From Mesorhizobium qingshengii (GTDB taxonomy: Bacteria > Pseudomonadota > Alphaproteobacteria > Rhizobiales > Rhizobiaceae): a stretch of DNA of 64,000 nucleotides. A program made the position numbers and the translations under genes. Within the stretch, counting starts at the first letter, position 1. Each line of letters starts with the position of its first letter. The stretch is taken from assembly GCF_900103325.1 (NCBI RefSeq), contig NZ_FMXM01000003.1, positions 62,001 to 126,000 of the forward strand. The letters run 5' to 3'. Shown here piece by piece: positions 1-7,331 of the stretch. The notes beneath the pieces are model-generated. The model saw only the letters and a list, made by a program, of their open reading frames with translations, was not told the origin of the DNA and ran no database searches.

Positions 1-156
1 CTCGGACAGCGAAGCCGAGACGATCTGGATGTCCAGGATCGCCATGAACATGCCGAACACCATCGCCAGGAAGGCGATGACGCGACGCGTCGAGATGGTG
101 TCAGGCACCGCCGGCCTCGCCGGCAGTGATCCTGCTGTCAGGGTTGCGGTTGCCAT
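1..156 (-). CDS. emrB: DHA2-family MFS drug efflux permease, N-terminal fragment
   Basis: Inner-membrane proton-driven efflux permease of the EmrB/DHA2 family; only the first 52 residues lie in the window. The reading frame starts at ATG 156 with a GGGGAG ribosome site just upstream. It encodes a basic N-terminus followed by a first membrane segment containing MFGMFMAILDIQIV, typical of the first DHA2 helix, whose D-x-Q is a family hallmark. It starts 22 nt after the stop of the membrane-fusion gene, so the two form one efflux operon. The family assignment rests on this short stretch plus context; substrates cannot be told. Confidence 0.8.
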   Translation of the reverse strand, partial: MATATLTAGSLPARPAVPDTISTRRVIAFLAMVFGMFMAILDIQIVSASLSE

Positions 157-178
157 GGCATTGCTCCCCGGCGTCCGA

Positions 179-1360
179 TCAGTTCGATGCCGCAGGCGCG
201 GTGCGGCTGTCGACGGCGACGACGACGCTCAAGCCGGCGCGCAGCCTGCCGCTCTTCAGCACGTCAGCCGGCACGTCGATGCGGACCGGAACGCGCTGCA
301 CCACCTTGGTGAAGTTGCCGGTCGCGTTTTCGGGCGGCAGCAGCGAGAACACAGCACCCGAAGCCGGCGCCAGCGACGAGACGGTTCCCTCGAAATCCTG
401 GCCGTCGGTTGCATCGACCGAGATCTTGACCTTCTCGCCGGGAACCAGCCGCGCGAGCTGGGTCTCCTTGAAATTGGCGACGATGTAGAGCTTGTCCATC
501 GGCACGATGACGGCGAGCTTCTGGCCGGGGCTGACGAGGTCGCCCTGCTCGACCGAACGGTTGCCGACGACCCCGTCATAAGGCGCCTTCAGCACGGTGA
601 AGGAAAGATCCCGCACGGCCTTGTCCCGGCCGAGCTGCAGCGATGCCAGCGTGCTTGCCGATTCAGCGCGCTGTGCCTGCAGCACGCCGATATTGGCCTG
701 CGCGGCGGCGATCTGCGCGTCGGCGCCGACAAGCGCTGCATTGGCTTGCTGGACCGCCGTCTGGGCATCATCCAGCTGCGCCTGCGTGCCGACATGCGTC
801 TTGAGCAGCTGCGAGGCGCGCGCGGCGACCTTCGCCGCATTGTCGGCGGCGGCCTGGTCGGCGGTCTTCTGCGCCTGCGCCTGCTGCAGCGAGGCACGCG
901 CCGCTTCGGTCTGGGCGTCGATGCGGTCGAGCGTCTTGCTCAACGTGGCGATCTGCGCCTCGGCCTGGGCAACGGCTATTCTGTAGTCGCCGTCATCGAC
1001 GACGAGCAACGGGTCGCCAGCCTTGACCTTTTGGTTCTCGCTCACCTTGATCTGATCGACATAGCCGGAAATCTTCGGCGAGATGAACGCCATGTCGGCC
1101 TGGACATAGGCATCGTCCGTCGAGATCATGAAGCGGCCCGTGGTCCAGTAATTGTAGCCGTACCAGGCGCCGGCGCTCAGCAGGGCAACGCCGATGATCG
1201 GCAGCAGAAAAGAGCGAACGGAACGCTTCTTCCTGGCTGACGTTTCAACCGGAGCCGTGGTTACGGGTTCGACCGGTGCGCTTGGCGCTTCCGTCGCCGG
1301 GGCAACCTTGGCGTTGGGGAAGGGACGGACTTCGGCGGTGGTGGGCGCATTCGAGGACAT
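179..1360 (-). CDS. emrA: HlyD/EmrA-type membrane fusion protein of an efflux pump
   Basis: Periplasmic adaptor linking an inner-membrane MFS pump to an outer-membrane channel. The 393-residue protein has a proline-rich cytoplasmic N-terminus, one membrane segment (about residues 50-72), a biotinyl-lipoyl half motif (residues 85-125, with TDDAYVQAD and ISPKISGYV), a long Ala/Gln-rich alpha-helical hairpin (about 125-255), the second lipoyl half (VLKAPYDGVVGN) and a beta-barrel domain. Length and layout match EmrA/VceA. It is followed directly by the emrB start and is divergent from a tetR gene, which suggests repression through the palindromes in between. Confidence 0.92.
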   Translation of the reverse strand: MSSNAPTTAEVRPFPNAKVAPATEAPSAPVEPVTTAPVETSARKKRSVRSFLLPIIGVALLSAGAWYGYNYWTTGRFMISTDDAYVQADMAFISPKISGYVDQIKVSENQKVKAGDPLLVVDDGDYRIAVAQAEAQIATLSKTLDRIDAQTEAARASLQQAQAQKTADQAAADNAAKVAARASQLLKTHVGTQAQLDDAQTAVQQANAALVGADAQIAAAQANIGVLQAQRAESASTLASLQLGRDKAVRDLSFTVLKAPYDGVVGNRSVEQGDLVSPGQKLAVIVPMDKLYIVANFKETQLARLVPGEKVKISVDATDGQDFEGTVSSLAPASGAVFSLLPPENATGNFTKVVQRVPVRIDVPADVLKSGRLRAGLSVVVAVDSRTAPAASN

Positions 1361-1385
1361 GACATCTCTCTAAAATAACAATACT

Positions 1386-1464
1386 GAACCGTTCGGTTCG
1401 ATCGGGCCGTTGACATAGCGCGGAAAGAGGACCATATCAAGAGCAATCGAACCGCTTGGTTCGA
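1386..1464. promoter_or_regulatory. Two TetR-type operator palindromes flanking the tetR promoter
   Basis: Two near-identical inverted repeats occupy the divergent emrA/tetR promoter region. GAACCGTTCGGTTC (1386-1399) is a perfect dyad. TCGAACCGCTTGGTTCGA (1447-1464) carries the same GAACCG/GGTTC arms. Between them sits a plus-strand promoter candidate, TTGACA (1410-1415) with CATATC (1433-1438) at 17-bp spacing. Placement on both sides of the promoter fits autorepression plus repression of emrAB by the adjacent TetR protein. Binding is inferred. Confidence 0.75.
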
Positions 1465-1488
1465 ATTATTTTCCGAGGTGTGACTTTT

Positions 1489-2223
1489 ATGGACGAGACT
1501 GCGCCCGACGTCGAAAACGAGCAGTGCGACGATCTGCTGGACACCATCCGCCGTGGCCGCCCGGCGGCCGGGCAGGATCCGGTCAAGCGCAGCCAGATCA
1601 TCGACGGCGCCCGCCGTGTCTTCATCGACAAGGGTTTCGAGGCTGCGTCGATGAACGACATCACGCGCGAGGCCGGTGTTTCCAAGGGGACGATCTACGT
1701 CTATTTCGCCAACAAGGAAGAGCTGTTCGAAGCGCTGATCGAGGAAGAGCGCGGCACCATCTTCAAGAACATGTACGATGTGCTGGATCACGCCGACGAC
1801 CTGCGCAAGACGCTGGTGAAGTTCGGCAAGGTGCTTGCCTTCAAGATCACGTCGGCCAAGGTCATCCAGGCGCAGCGTACGGTGATCGGCGCGTGCGACA
1901 GGCTTCCCGAACTTGGCGCGCGTTTTTTCGAGCGCGGCCCGAAACGCGGCCATGACAAGTTGATGGTCTTTCTCAATGCCGCCATCGAGCGCGGCATGCT
2001 GCGGATCGACGATGTCGATCTTGCCGCCTATCAGTTCACCGACCTGTGCCTGGCCGGCCTTTTCCGCCAGTGCATATTCGCCTACCGCACCAAAGCTCCG
2101 AGCCAGGAAGAAGTCGACCACATCGTCAGCTCCGGCGTCAGCGTGTTCCTGAAGGCCTACGGCACCGAAAGCCTTGCCGCGGAAGAGAGCCACCAGATGA
2201 TTGCACTGGAGGCAAAGAGATAG
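1489..2223 (+). CDS. TetR/AcrR-family transcriptional repressor of the efflux operon
   Basis: DNA-binding regulator of 244 residues. The N-terminal TetR domain spans about residues 34-82; its recognition-helix region reads SMNDITREAGVSKGTIYVYF, with a KEELF continuation. The C-terminal ligand domain resembles the AcrR/BepR C-terminal type. I place the start at ATG 1489 because GAGGTG (1475-1480) is correctly spaced; an upstream TTG at 1456 lies inside the operator palindrome. It is divergent from emrA and is the likely local repressor. Its stop codon lies inside the palindromic repeat shared with engB. Confidence 0.92.
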   Translation: MDETAPDVENEQCDDLLDTIRRGRPAAGQDPVKRSQIIDGARRVFIDKGFEAASMNDITREAGVSKGTIYVYFANKEELFEALIEEERGTIFKNMYDVLDHADDLRKTLVKFGKVLAFKITSAKVIQAQRTVIGACDRLPELGARFFERGPKRGHDKLMVFLNAAIERGMLRIDDVDLAAYQFTDLCLAGLFRQCIFAYRTKAPSQEEVDHIVSSGVSVFLKAYGTESLAAEESHQMIALEAKR

Positions 2224-2273
2224 AGCATGATCTTTTCCGAAAACCGGCTCCCAGTTTTCGGAATCATGCTCTA
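2221..2273. repeat. Rhizobial intergenic palindrome between convergent tetR and engB
   Basis: Long inverted repeat with outer arms TAGAGCATGAT (2221-2231) and ATCATGCTCTA (2263-2273), and inner arms TTTTCCGAAAAC and GTTTTCGGA. The first three bases are the tetR stop codon and the last three, read on the minus strand, are the engB stop codon. Such GCATGAT...TTTTCGG palindromes are frequent between genes in Mesorhizobium and relatives. Here it probably also acts as a bidirectional terminator. Confidence 0.85.
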
Positions 2274-2930
2274 GCCGCCATTGGCGGCAAGCACGATCGC
2301 CGCCCGCAAGTCCTCGAGGCCCTCGGCCTTTTCCGACGACGTCGCCAGAACGAACGGAAATGCCGCCGGCCGTTTCTTGATCTTTTGCAGCGTCTCCTCG
2401 ATCAATCGCGGCACGCCGGCGACCTTGATCTTGTCGGTCTTGGTCAGCACGATCTGGTAGGACACCGCCGCCTTGTCGAGCAGCGACAGCACTTCGTCGT
2501 CCTTGGCCTTGATGCCGTGGCGGGCGTCGATCAGCACATAGACGCGCTTCAGCGTGACGCGGCCCTTGAGATAGTCGAAGACCAGCTTGGTCCACTCGTC
2601 GACCTTCTCCTTGGGCGCGGTGGCGTAGCCATAGCCCGGCATGTCGACCAGCGCCAAGGGCGGCAGGTCGGCACCTTCGCCCGAAAATCCATCCGGCACG
2701 AAATAGTTGAGCTCCTGCGTGCGCCCCGGCGTGTTGGAGGTGCGCGCCAACCCTTTCTGGTTGACCAACGCATTGATCAACGAAGATTTGCCGACGTTCG
2801 AGCGGCCGGCAAAGGCGATTTCCGGCGGTCCTTCCGGCGGCAGGAATTTCATTGCCGGCACGCCGCGGATGAAGATCCACCCGCGCGTAAACAGGTCGAT
2901 TCCGATCGTGCTGCTGTTCAGGGCGTTCAA
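2271..2930 (-). CDS. engB: Ribosome biogenesis GTP-binding protein EngB/YsxC/YihA
   Basis: Essential GTPase acting in 50S subunit assembly. The 219-residue protein has the P-loop GRSNVGKSS (about 42-50), the G2 region with TPGRTQ, G3 DMPGYGY and G4 TKTDK, all as in YihA proteins. The best start is TTG at 2930: it has GGAGG 7 nt upstream and overlaps the stop of the acetyltransferase gene in a TTGA arrangement, implying translational coupling. Longer starts would run into that gene. In many rhizobia engB follows yidC directly; here two accessory genes intervene. Confidence 0.95.
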   Translation of the reverse strand: MNALNSSTIGIDLFTRGWIFIRGVPAMKFLPPEGPPEIAFAGRSNVGKSSLINALVNQKGLARTSNTPGRTQELNYFVPDGFSGEGADLPPLALVDMPGYGYATAPKEKVDEWTKLVFDYLKGRVTLKRVYVLIDARHGIKAKDDEVLSLLDKAAVSYQIVLTKTDKIKVAGVPRLIEETLQKIKKRPAAFPFVLATSSEKAEGLEDLRAAIVLAANGG

Positions 2931-3565
2931 GCTGCTGCCTCCAGAAGAGAGATATCGGCGCCTCTGATAGCATCGAGGTTGCGGCTGATCTTGTCCACCG
3001 GCCAGTCCCACCATGCCACCGCGAGCAACCGCCGGATCGTCCTGTCGTCGAAACGCATCTTCACCACCTTGGCCGCGTTGCCGGCGACGATCGCATAGGG
3101 CGGCACGTCGTGCGTCACCACCGACTTCGCGGCGATGATGGCGCCATCGCCGATCTCGACGCCGGGCAGGATCACCGCCTCCATGCCGACCCAGACATCA
3201 CTGCCGACGATTGTGTCGCCGCGAACTTCCTTCGACCAAGTGACGGGGTCAAAACCCTTTTCCCAGCCATGGCCGAAGATATTGAACGGGTAGGTCGAAA
3301 AGCCGGACATGGCATGGTTGGCGCCATTCATGATGAAGCGCGCGCCTTCGGCGATGGCGCAGAACCTGCCGATGATCAGCTTGTCGCCAATGAAGGGGTA
3401 GTGATGCAGCACGCATTTTTCAGCGAACTTGTCCGGTCCGTCCGGGTCATCATAGTAGGTGAAGTCACCGATCTCGACGTTCGGCGCACTTACCAGCCCC
3501 TTGAGGAAGCCGACCCGCGTGTGCATCGGGATCGGGTGCTTGATGTCGGGGTTGGGTCCGGTCAT
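2927..3565 (-). CDS. Xenobiotic acyltransferase-family (Vat/CatB-like) O-acetyltransferase
   Basis: Left-handed beta-helix (hexapeptide) acetyltransferase of 212 residues, using acetyl-CoA. Hexapeptide-like turns include [32 protein letters not shown] written as successive [IV]-G-x-x units. The catalytic histidine expected in Vat and CatB enzymes is at about residue 84, in the GANHAMSG context; that motif is followed by TYPFNIFG, also typical of the family. Start ATG 3565 has GGAG upstream. The stop overlaps engB. Close relatives inactivate streptogramins or chloramphenicol, but chromosomal copies often have unknown substrates, so resistance is not claimed. Confidence 0.88.
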   Translation of the reverse strand: MTGPNPDIKHPIPMHTRVGFLKGLVSAPNVEIGDFTYYDDPDGPDKFAEKCVLHHYPFIGDKLIIGRFCAIAEGARFIMNGANHAMSGFSTYPFNIFGHGWEKGFDPVTWSKEVRGDTIVGSDVWVGMEAVILPGVEIGDGAIIAAKSVVTHDVPPYAIVAGNAAKVVKMRFDDRTIRRLLAVAWWDWPVDKISRNLDAIRGADISLLEAAA

Positions 3566-3761
3566 GGGGTCTGGCTCCGTCGAATGATGTGGCCGGCGGT
3601 GCGACGAAAATTGAAATTCGCATCGCTCTGCAACGCAATGCGCGAATTTCGGGCTCAAGCCGCACAGGTCAAAATAGCGCGATCCGCTCGGCAGCACCAA
3701 CGGTCTGCGGAACGCATCAACCTACCTGTTCATCGATGGAGCACTCCCGAACGAGAGCGAG

Positions 3762-3790
3762 CTTATAGGCATGCGTGGAGCCGGCGTCTA
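3762..3790 (-). promoter_or_regulatory. Promoter candidate for the acetyltransferase-engB operon
   Basis: On the minus strand, TAGACG (3790-3785) and TATAAG (3767-3762) are separated by 17 bp. The sequence after the -10 box (GCTCGCTCTCGTTCGGG) closely matches the one after the rpmH -10 box near 7175, which supports a real initiation region. The 5' leader would be roughly 190 nt. Confidence 0.5.
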
Positions 3791-3841
3791 CCCAAGCCGC
3801 GGGATCCCCGACAGGGATGACAGCGGACAATACGCTGGACG

Positions 3842-3883
3842 ACAAAAAGAACCGGGGCCCTGTGAGGGACTACAGGACCCCGG
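3842..3883 (-). terminator. Intrinsic terminator of the fasciclin gene
   Basis: Read on the minus strand: stem CCGGGGTCCTGT (3883-3872), an 8-nt loop, and ACAGGGCCCCGG (3863-3852). A T-rich tract, TTCTTTTTGT, follows at about 3851-3842. This is a strong GC-rich hairpin plus U-run about 110 nt past the stop codon. Confidence 0.8.
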
Positions 3884-3991
3884 CCTTTGCCAATGCGGCT
3901 TCCCAAGAAACATGGCGCCTCGTCATGAGGCGGGGAGGGCAAGCCGAGAAAGCCCCAACGGACTTGCCTTGATCCCCTTTGCCGGAAGCCG

Positions 3992-4552
3992 CTACTTCGG
4001 CAACAGCACCTTGTTGACGACATGGATGACGCCGTTCGACTGATTGACGTCGGCGATCGTCACCTTGGCCTCGCCACCGGACTCATCCATGACGTAGAGC
4101 TTGCCCTTCTTGACCTCGGCGATCAGCGTGTCGCCGGAAACGGTCTTCATCTCATACTTGCCGCCCATCGCCTTGGCCTTGGCCATCATGTCCTTGCCGG
4201 AGATCTTGCCGGCCACGACATGCGCGGTCAGCACCTTGGTGAGCTGATCCTTGTTCTCGGGCTTCAGCAGCGTATCGACGGTGCCCTTGGGCAGTGCCGC
4301 GAACGCCTCGTTGGTGGGCGCGAAGACGGTGAACGGACCGGAGCCCTGCAACGTGTCGACCAGGCCGGCGGCCTTGACGGCGGCGACCAGGGTTGTGTGG
4401 TCCTTCGAGTTGACGGCGTTCTCGACGATGTTCTTGGTGGCATACATCGGCGCGCCGCCAACCACCGGGTTCTTGGCATAGGCCGGGGCGGCGATCGTCG
4501 CACCGGCGACGAGCGCGGAAAGCGCGATGATCCTGAATGATGGCAAACGCAT
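3992..4552 (-). CDS. Secreted fasciclin (FAS1) domain protein
   Basis: Exported 186-residue protein with one FAS1 domain, a fold linked to cell adhesion and found in rhizobial proteins such as Nex18/Fas. A signal peptide occupies residues 1-26 (hydrophobic ALSALVAGATIAA, cleavage after AYA). FAS1 conserved blocks are visible: TVFAPTNEAFAALP (H1), LTAHVVAG (H2 region) and the C-terminal VIHVVNKVLLPK. Start ATG 4552 is preceded by GGAGGAAG. It has its own terminator. Homologues are often stress-inducible under extracytoplasmic sigma factors, but no such promoter is evident. Confidence 0.92.
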   Translation of the reverse strand: MRLPSFRIIALSALVAGATIAAPAYAKNPVVGGAPMYATKNIVENAVNSKDHTTLVAAVKAAGLVDTLQGSGPFTVFAPTNEAFAALPKGTVDTLLKPENKDQLTKVLTAHVVAGKISGKDMMAKAKAMGGKYEMKTVSGDTLIAEVKKGKLYVMDESGGEAKVTIADVNQSNGVIHVVNKVLLPK

Positions 4553-4678
4553 GTGTTCTTCCTCCGTGTGAGGGCTGATCGGAATTGACAGCCTTTGGAA
4601 ATGCACACGCAGTCACGCCCCGCGACCGCTTGCAGTTTCGCCGATCACGGGAACGTGAACCGATGCTTGCCCAAATGC

Positions 4679-4705
4679 AAAAGCCCCGGACGAGCCGGGG
4701 CTTTT
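4679..4705 (-). terminator. Terminator after yidC (symmetrical)
   Basis: Perfect hairpin AAAAGCCCCGG / CCGGGGCTTTT with loop ACGAG. It lies 18 nt past the yidC stop. The A and T ends let it work in both directions. It closes the rpmH-rnpA-yidC operon and separates it from the fasciclin gene. Confidence 0.9.
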
Positions 4706-4722
4706 CACAAGAGAGGCGGCGG

Positions 4723-6534
4723 TTATTCGGCTGGCGACGGTTTCTTTCGGAACAGTGCGACCAGATTGTCCCACAGCTCGATTTTGGCGCCCTGGCGCTT
4801 CATGATCACGCCTTGCTGGAGGATCGACAGCGTGTTGTTCCAGGCCCAGTAGATGACGAGGCCGGCCGGGAAACCCGCCATCATGAAGGTGAAGATGACC
4901 GGCATCCAAGTGAAGATCGCGGCCTGGGTCGGGTCCGGCGGCGTCGGGTTCATGCGCATCTGCAGGAACATGGTGACGCCCATGATCAGCGGCCAGACGC
5001 CGATCATCAGCATGTGCGGCAAGGTGACCGGAACGAGGCCGAACAGGTTGAAGATCGACGTCGGATCGGGTGCCGCCAGATCCTGGATCCAGCCGAAGAA
5101 CGGCGCGTGCCGCATCTCGATGGTGATGTAGAGCACCTTGTAGAGCGAGAAGAAGACCGGGATCTGCAACGCCACCGGCCAGCAGCCGGCAAGCGGATTG
5201 ATCTTCTCGGTCTTGTACAGCTCCATCATCGCCTGCTGCTGCTTCATCTTGTCGTCCGCGTATTTCTCGCGGATCTCGAGCATCTTGGGCTGCACCTTCT
5301 TCATGTTCGCCATCGACGCGTAGGACTTGTTGGCGAGCGGGAAGAAGAGGGCCTTGACGATGACGGTGGTGGCCAGGATCGCCAGGCCGAAATTGCCGAA
5401 GAATTTGTAGAGCGTATCGATCAGCCAGAACATCGGCTTGGTGATGAAGTGGAACCAGCCCCAGTCGATCAAGAGATCGAACCGCTTGATGTGGCGGTCT
5501 TCCGCATAGGCGTTGATCTTGGCGACTTCCTTGGCGCCGGCGAAGATTTCGCTTTCCACCGTCGCCGATTGACCTGCATCGACGGTGATCGGATCGGTCA
5601 GGAAGTCGGACTGGTAGCGATGGCGGCCGTCCTCGAAATAGGCGTAGCGCGGCTGGAACGGCTGCTTTTCGGACGGCACCAGGGTCACCGCCCAGTACTT
5701 GTCGGTGATGCCGAGCCAGCCGTCGGTCGACTTGCCGGGGGTGGCCTGCTTGTCCTTTTCGATGGACGCGTATTTGTGTTCCTGCAGGCCTTCCGTGCCG
5801 GTGAAGCCGATCAGGCCTTCATGCAGCACGTAGGTGCTGGCGACGGCCGGCTTGTCGAAACGGGTGACACGGCCGTAGTTGGACAACGAGACGGAAGCCG
5901 CGCCCGAATTCTGCACCGTATCGGAAACCGTGAACATGTAGTTGGTGTCGACGGAAAAGGTGCGCTTGAAGGTCAGGCCCTTGTCGTTCGAATAGGTCAG
6001 CGTGACCGGTGTTGTCGGCGTCAGCGTCGCGTTGCCATCGACGGACCAAACCGTCTCCGGACCCGGCACCGCGCCGGTCTTGTCGTTGCCGACAAAGCCG
6101 ATCTCGGCATAGTAGCCGTTGGGCAGCACCGCCGGGTTGAGCAGGCTGATCTCGGGCGAATTCTTGTCGACCGTCTCGGTGTAGTGCTTGAGCCTGAGGT
6201 CGTCGAGACGGGCGCCGGTCAGGTTGATCGACCCTTCGAGGCTCGGTGTGTCGATCTTGACGCGCTTGCTGGTCGCCAGGGCCTGTTCACGACCGGCCGG
6301 CGTCACGGCGTCGGTGCCTGGTGCGTTCGGAATGGCGCCGGGTGCCACCGGTGTCGCGGTATCGCCGGGGTTGGTGCCCCCGGCGGCCTTCTTCTGCTCC
6401 TCGACGCGCTGCTGCTCGATGCGGGCCGCCTCGCGCTGTGCTTCGCTGCGTGGCAACACGTAAAAATATTGCCACACCGCCAGAATCAGCACCGACAGCG
6501 CGATGGTGATGAAGAAGTTCCGGTTGTTTTCCAT
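4723..6534 (-). CDS. yidC: Membrane protein insertase YidC
   Basis: Inner-membrane insertase working alone or with SecYEG. At 603 residues it has the Gram-negative layout: an N-terminal membrane anchor (about 7-26, in MENNRNFFITIALSVLILAV), a low-complexity linker, a large periplasmic beta-supersandwich domain (about 75-370), then the conserved five-helix insertase core. The core includes GWFHFITKPMFWLI, NFGLAILATTVIVK, the Gly-Cys-Trp-Pro segment NPLAGCWPVALQIPVF and a short basic tail. It lies 14 nt after rnpA in the usual gene order. No yidD reading frame is present between them. Confidence 0.98.
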   Translation of the reverse strand: MENNRNFFITIALSVLILAVWQYFYVLPRSEAQREAARIEQQRVEEQKKAAGGTNPGDTATPVAPGAIPNAPGTDAVTPAGREQALATSKRVKIDTPSLEGSINLTGARLDDLRLKHYTETVDKNSPEISLLNPAVLPNGYYAEIGFVGNDKTGAVPGPETVWSVDGNATLTPTTPVTLTYSNDKGLTFKRTFSVDTNYMFTVSDTVQNSGAASVSLSNYGRVTRFDKPAVASTYVLHEGLIGFTGTEGLQEHKYASIEKDKQATPGKSTDGWLGITDKYWAVTLVPSEKQPFQPRYAYFEDGRHRYQSDFLTDPITVDAGQSATVESEIFAGAKEVAKINAYAEDRHIKRFDLLIDWGWFHFITKPMFWLIDTLYKFFGNFGLAILATTVIVKALFFPLANKSYASMANMKKVQPKMLEIREKYADDKMKQQQAMMELYKTEKINPLAGCWPVALQIPVFFSLYKVLYITIEMRHAPFFGWIQDLAAPDPTSIFNLFGLVPVTLPHMLMIGVWPLIMGVTMFLQMRMNPTPPDPTQAAIFTWMPVIFTFMMAGFPAGLVIYWAWNNTLSILQQGVIMKRQGAKIELWDNLVALFRKKPSPAE

Positions 6535-6548
6535 CGAAAGCCCTTGGC

Positions 6549-6902
6549 CTATCGTGTTCCGCGTAGTCGGCGGGAGAGCTCGGCCTTCAACTGGCCGAAC
6601 GGAATGGTAAGCACGTCTTCGCGCCCGACGATGACATAGTCATTGCCAGGCGCCATGTCACTTGCCGCATGCGTGCGGACGGCCTCTCGCAGCCGCCGCC
6701 GGACGCGGTTGCGGACAACCGCATTGCCGACCTTCTTGGTGACGGTATAGCCGACGCGCGGCGACAGGCCGTCACCGCGGTCGAGAACTTCAACGAGAAA
6801 CAGCCGCCCGCGTCGCTTTTCACCACGACGGACAGCCAGGAATTCCGCGCGTTTCAGAAGCCGCTTGGGATTGGGTCCCACTGGCTTGCCGGTTGCGGGC
6901 AA
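6549..6902 (-). CDS. rnpA: Ribonuclease P protein component
   Basis: Basic protein subunit of RNase P, which matures tRNA 5' ends. The core reads [15 protein letters not shown], then [20 protein letters not shown], the signature RNR region that binds the RNA subunit. I place the start at TTG 6902 (117 residues), 16 nt after the rpmH stop, with GGAAGACGAG upstream. The longer ATG-initiated frame from 6998 would lie entirely across rpmH, so it is unlikely. A GTG about 15 codons further in is an alternative start. Confidence 0.93.
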   Translation of the reverse strand: MPATGKPVGPNPKRLLKRAEFLAVRRGEKRRGRLFLVEVLDRGDGLSPRVGYTVTKKVGNAVVRNRVRRRLREAVRTHAASDMAPGNDYVIVGREDVLTIPFGQLKAELSRRLRGTR

Positions 6903-6918
6903 CGATCTCGTCTTCCGT

Positions 6919-7053
6919 TCAGGCGCTGAGCCGCTTGCGGCCACGATTGCGGCGAGCTGCGACGACGCCGCGACCACCCTTGGTGGCCATGCGGGCACGG
7001 AAGCCGTGCCGACGTTTGCGGACGAGTTTGGACGGTTGGTAGGTACGCTTCAT
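6919..7053 (-). CDS. rpmH: 50S ribosomal protein L34
   Basis: Complete 44-residue L34, too short to be picked up by a simple frame-length cut-off. The sequence begins [18 protein letters not shown] and ends GRKRLSA, the standard L34 form with its [14 protein letters not shown] centre. ATG 7053 begins the rpmH-rnpA-yidC operon. A strong promoter lies about 120 nt upstream on the minus strand. Confidence 0.97.
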   Translation of the reverse strand: MKRTYQPSKLVRKRRHGFRARMATKGGRGVVAARRNRGRKRLSA

Positions 7054-7174
7054 TTGTTTTAATACCGCGGGGTGCGGCCCTTCTTGATTCTGTCACTCTG
7101 TAACAGGAGCTTTGCCGGGCCGGTTTTGGCGCGATCGAAACCGCGCCGGGACGAATGGCCCGAGCGTGAGCGGG

Positions 7175-7203
7175 CTTATAGAAAGAAGGGGTTTGGGAGT
7201 CAA
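7175..7203 (-). promoter_or_regulatory. Promoter of the rpmH operon
   Basis: On the minus strand TTGACT (7203-7198) and TATAAG (7180-7175) are exactly 17 bp apart, a near-consensus sigma70-type promoter. It would give a leader of about 115 nt before rpmH. The first transcribed bases resemble those at the acetyltransferase-engB promoter. Confidence 0.75.
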
Positions 7204-7269
7204 TCCGGCGTCGGCGGGCCTAATACGGCCGTGCCTCGGCGCCGTTTATGTTTCCGCCGAAGGATGAAA

Positions 7270-7298
7270 TTGGCAAAAAAGCCGTAATCGCCTAATCT
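7270..7298 (+). promoter_or_regulatory. Promoter candidate for the histidine kinase gene
   Basis: TTGGCA (7270-7275) and TAATCT (7293-7298) lie 17 bp apart on the plus strand, 34 nt before the kinase start codon. The match is moderate. Confidence 0.4.
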
Positions 7299-7331
7299 TG
7301 GCTGATCAAGTGATCGTGAAGACAGAGCCGG

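Larger units (their letters stand above)
3566..3991. other. Intergenic region between acetyltransferase and fasciclin genes
   Basis: About 425 bases with no supportable gene. Small plus-strand reading frames here show no start signal or recognisable protein. It holds a minus-strand promoter candidate for the acetyltransferase-engB pair (3762-3790) and the terminator of the fasciclin gene (3842-3883). Nothing else is seen. Confidence 0.6.

Noticed and set aside
29..1240. 403-codon plus-strand frame opposite the HlyD gene
   Set aside because: Antisense shadow of a clear EmrA-type protein; no family features.
2221..2273. CRISPR-like or phage attachment interpretation of the palindrome
   Set aside because: Single copy at this place, no spacers, no integrase; fits a known style of rhizobial intergenic palindrome.
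2927..3565. Antibiotic resistance gene (streptogramin or chloramphenicol acetyltransferase)
   Set aside because: Family match only; chromosomal hexapeptide acetyltransferases of this type commonly have other or unknown substrates, so resistance is not supported.
3771..4043. Small plus-strand open frames between acetyltransferase and fasciclin
   Set aside because: They cross the terminator hairpin and the end of the fasciclin gene, and have no protein features.
4585..6639. 684-codon open frame on the plus strand opposite yidC
   Set aside because: It is the antisense of a certain gene; composition is rich in Arg, His and Asp as expected from reverse reading of GC-rich codons, and no domain is visible.
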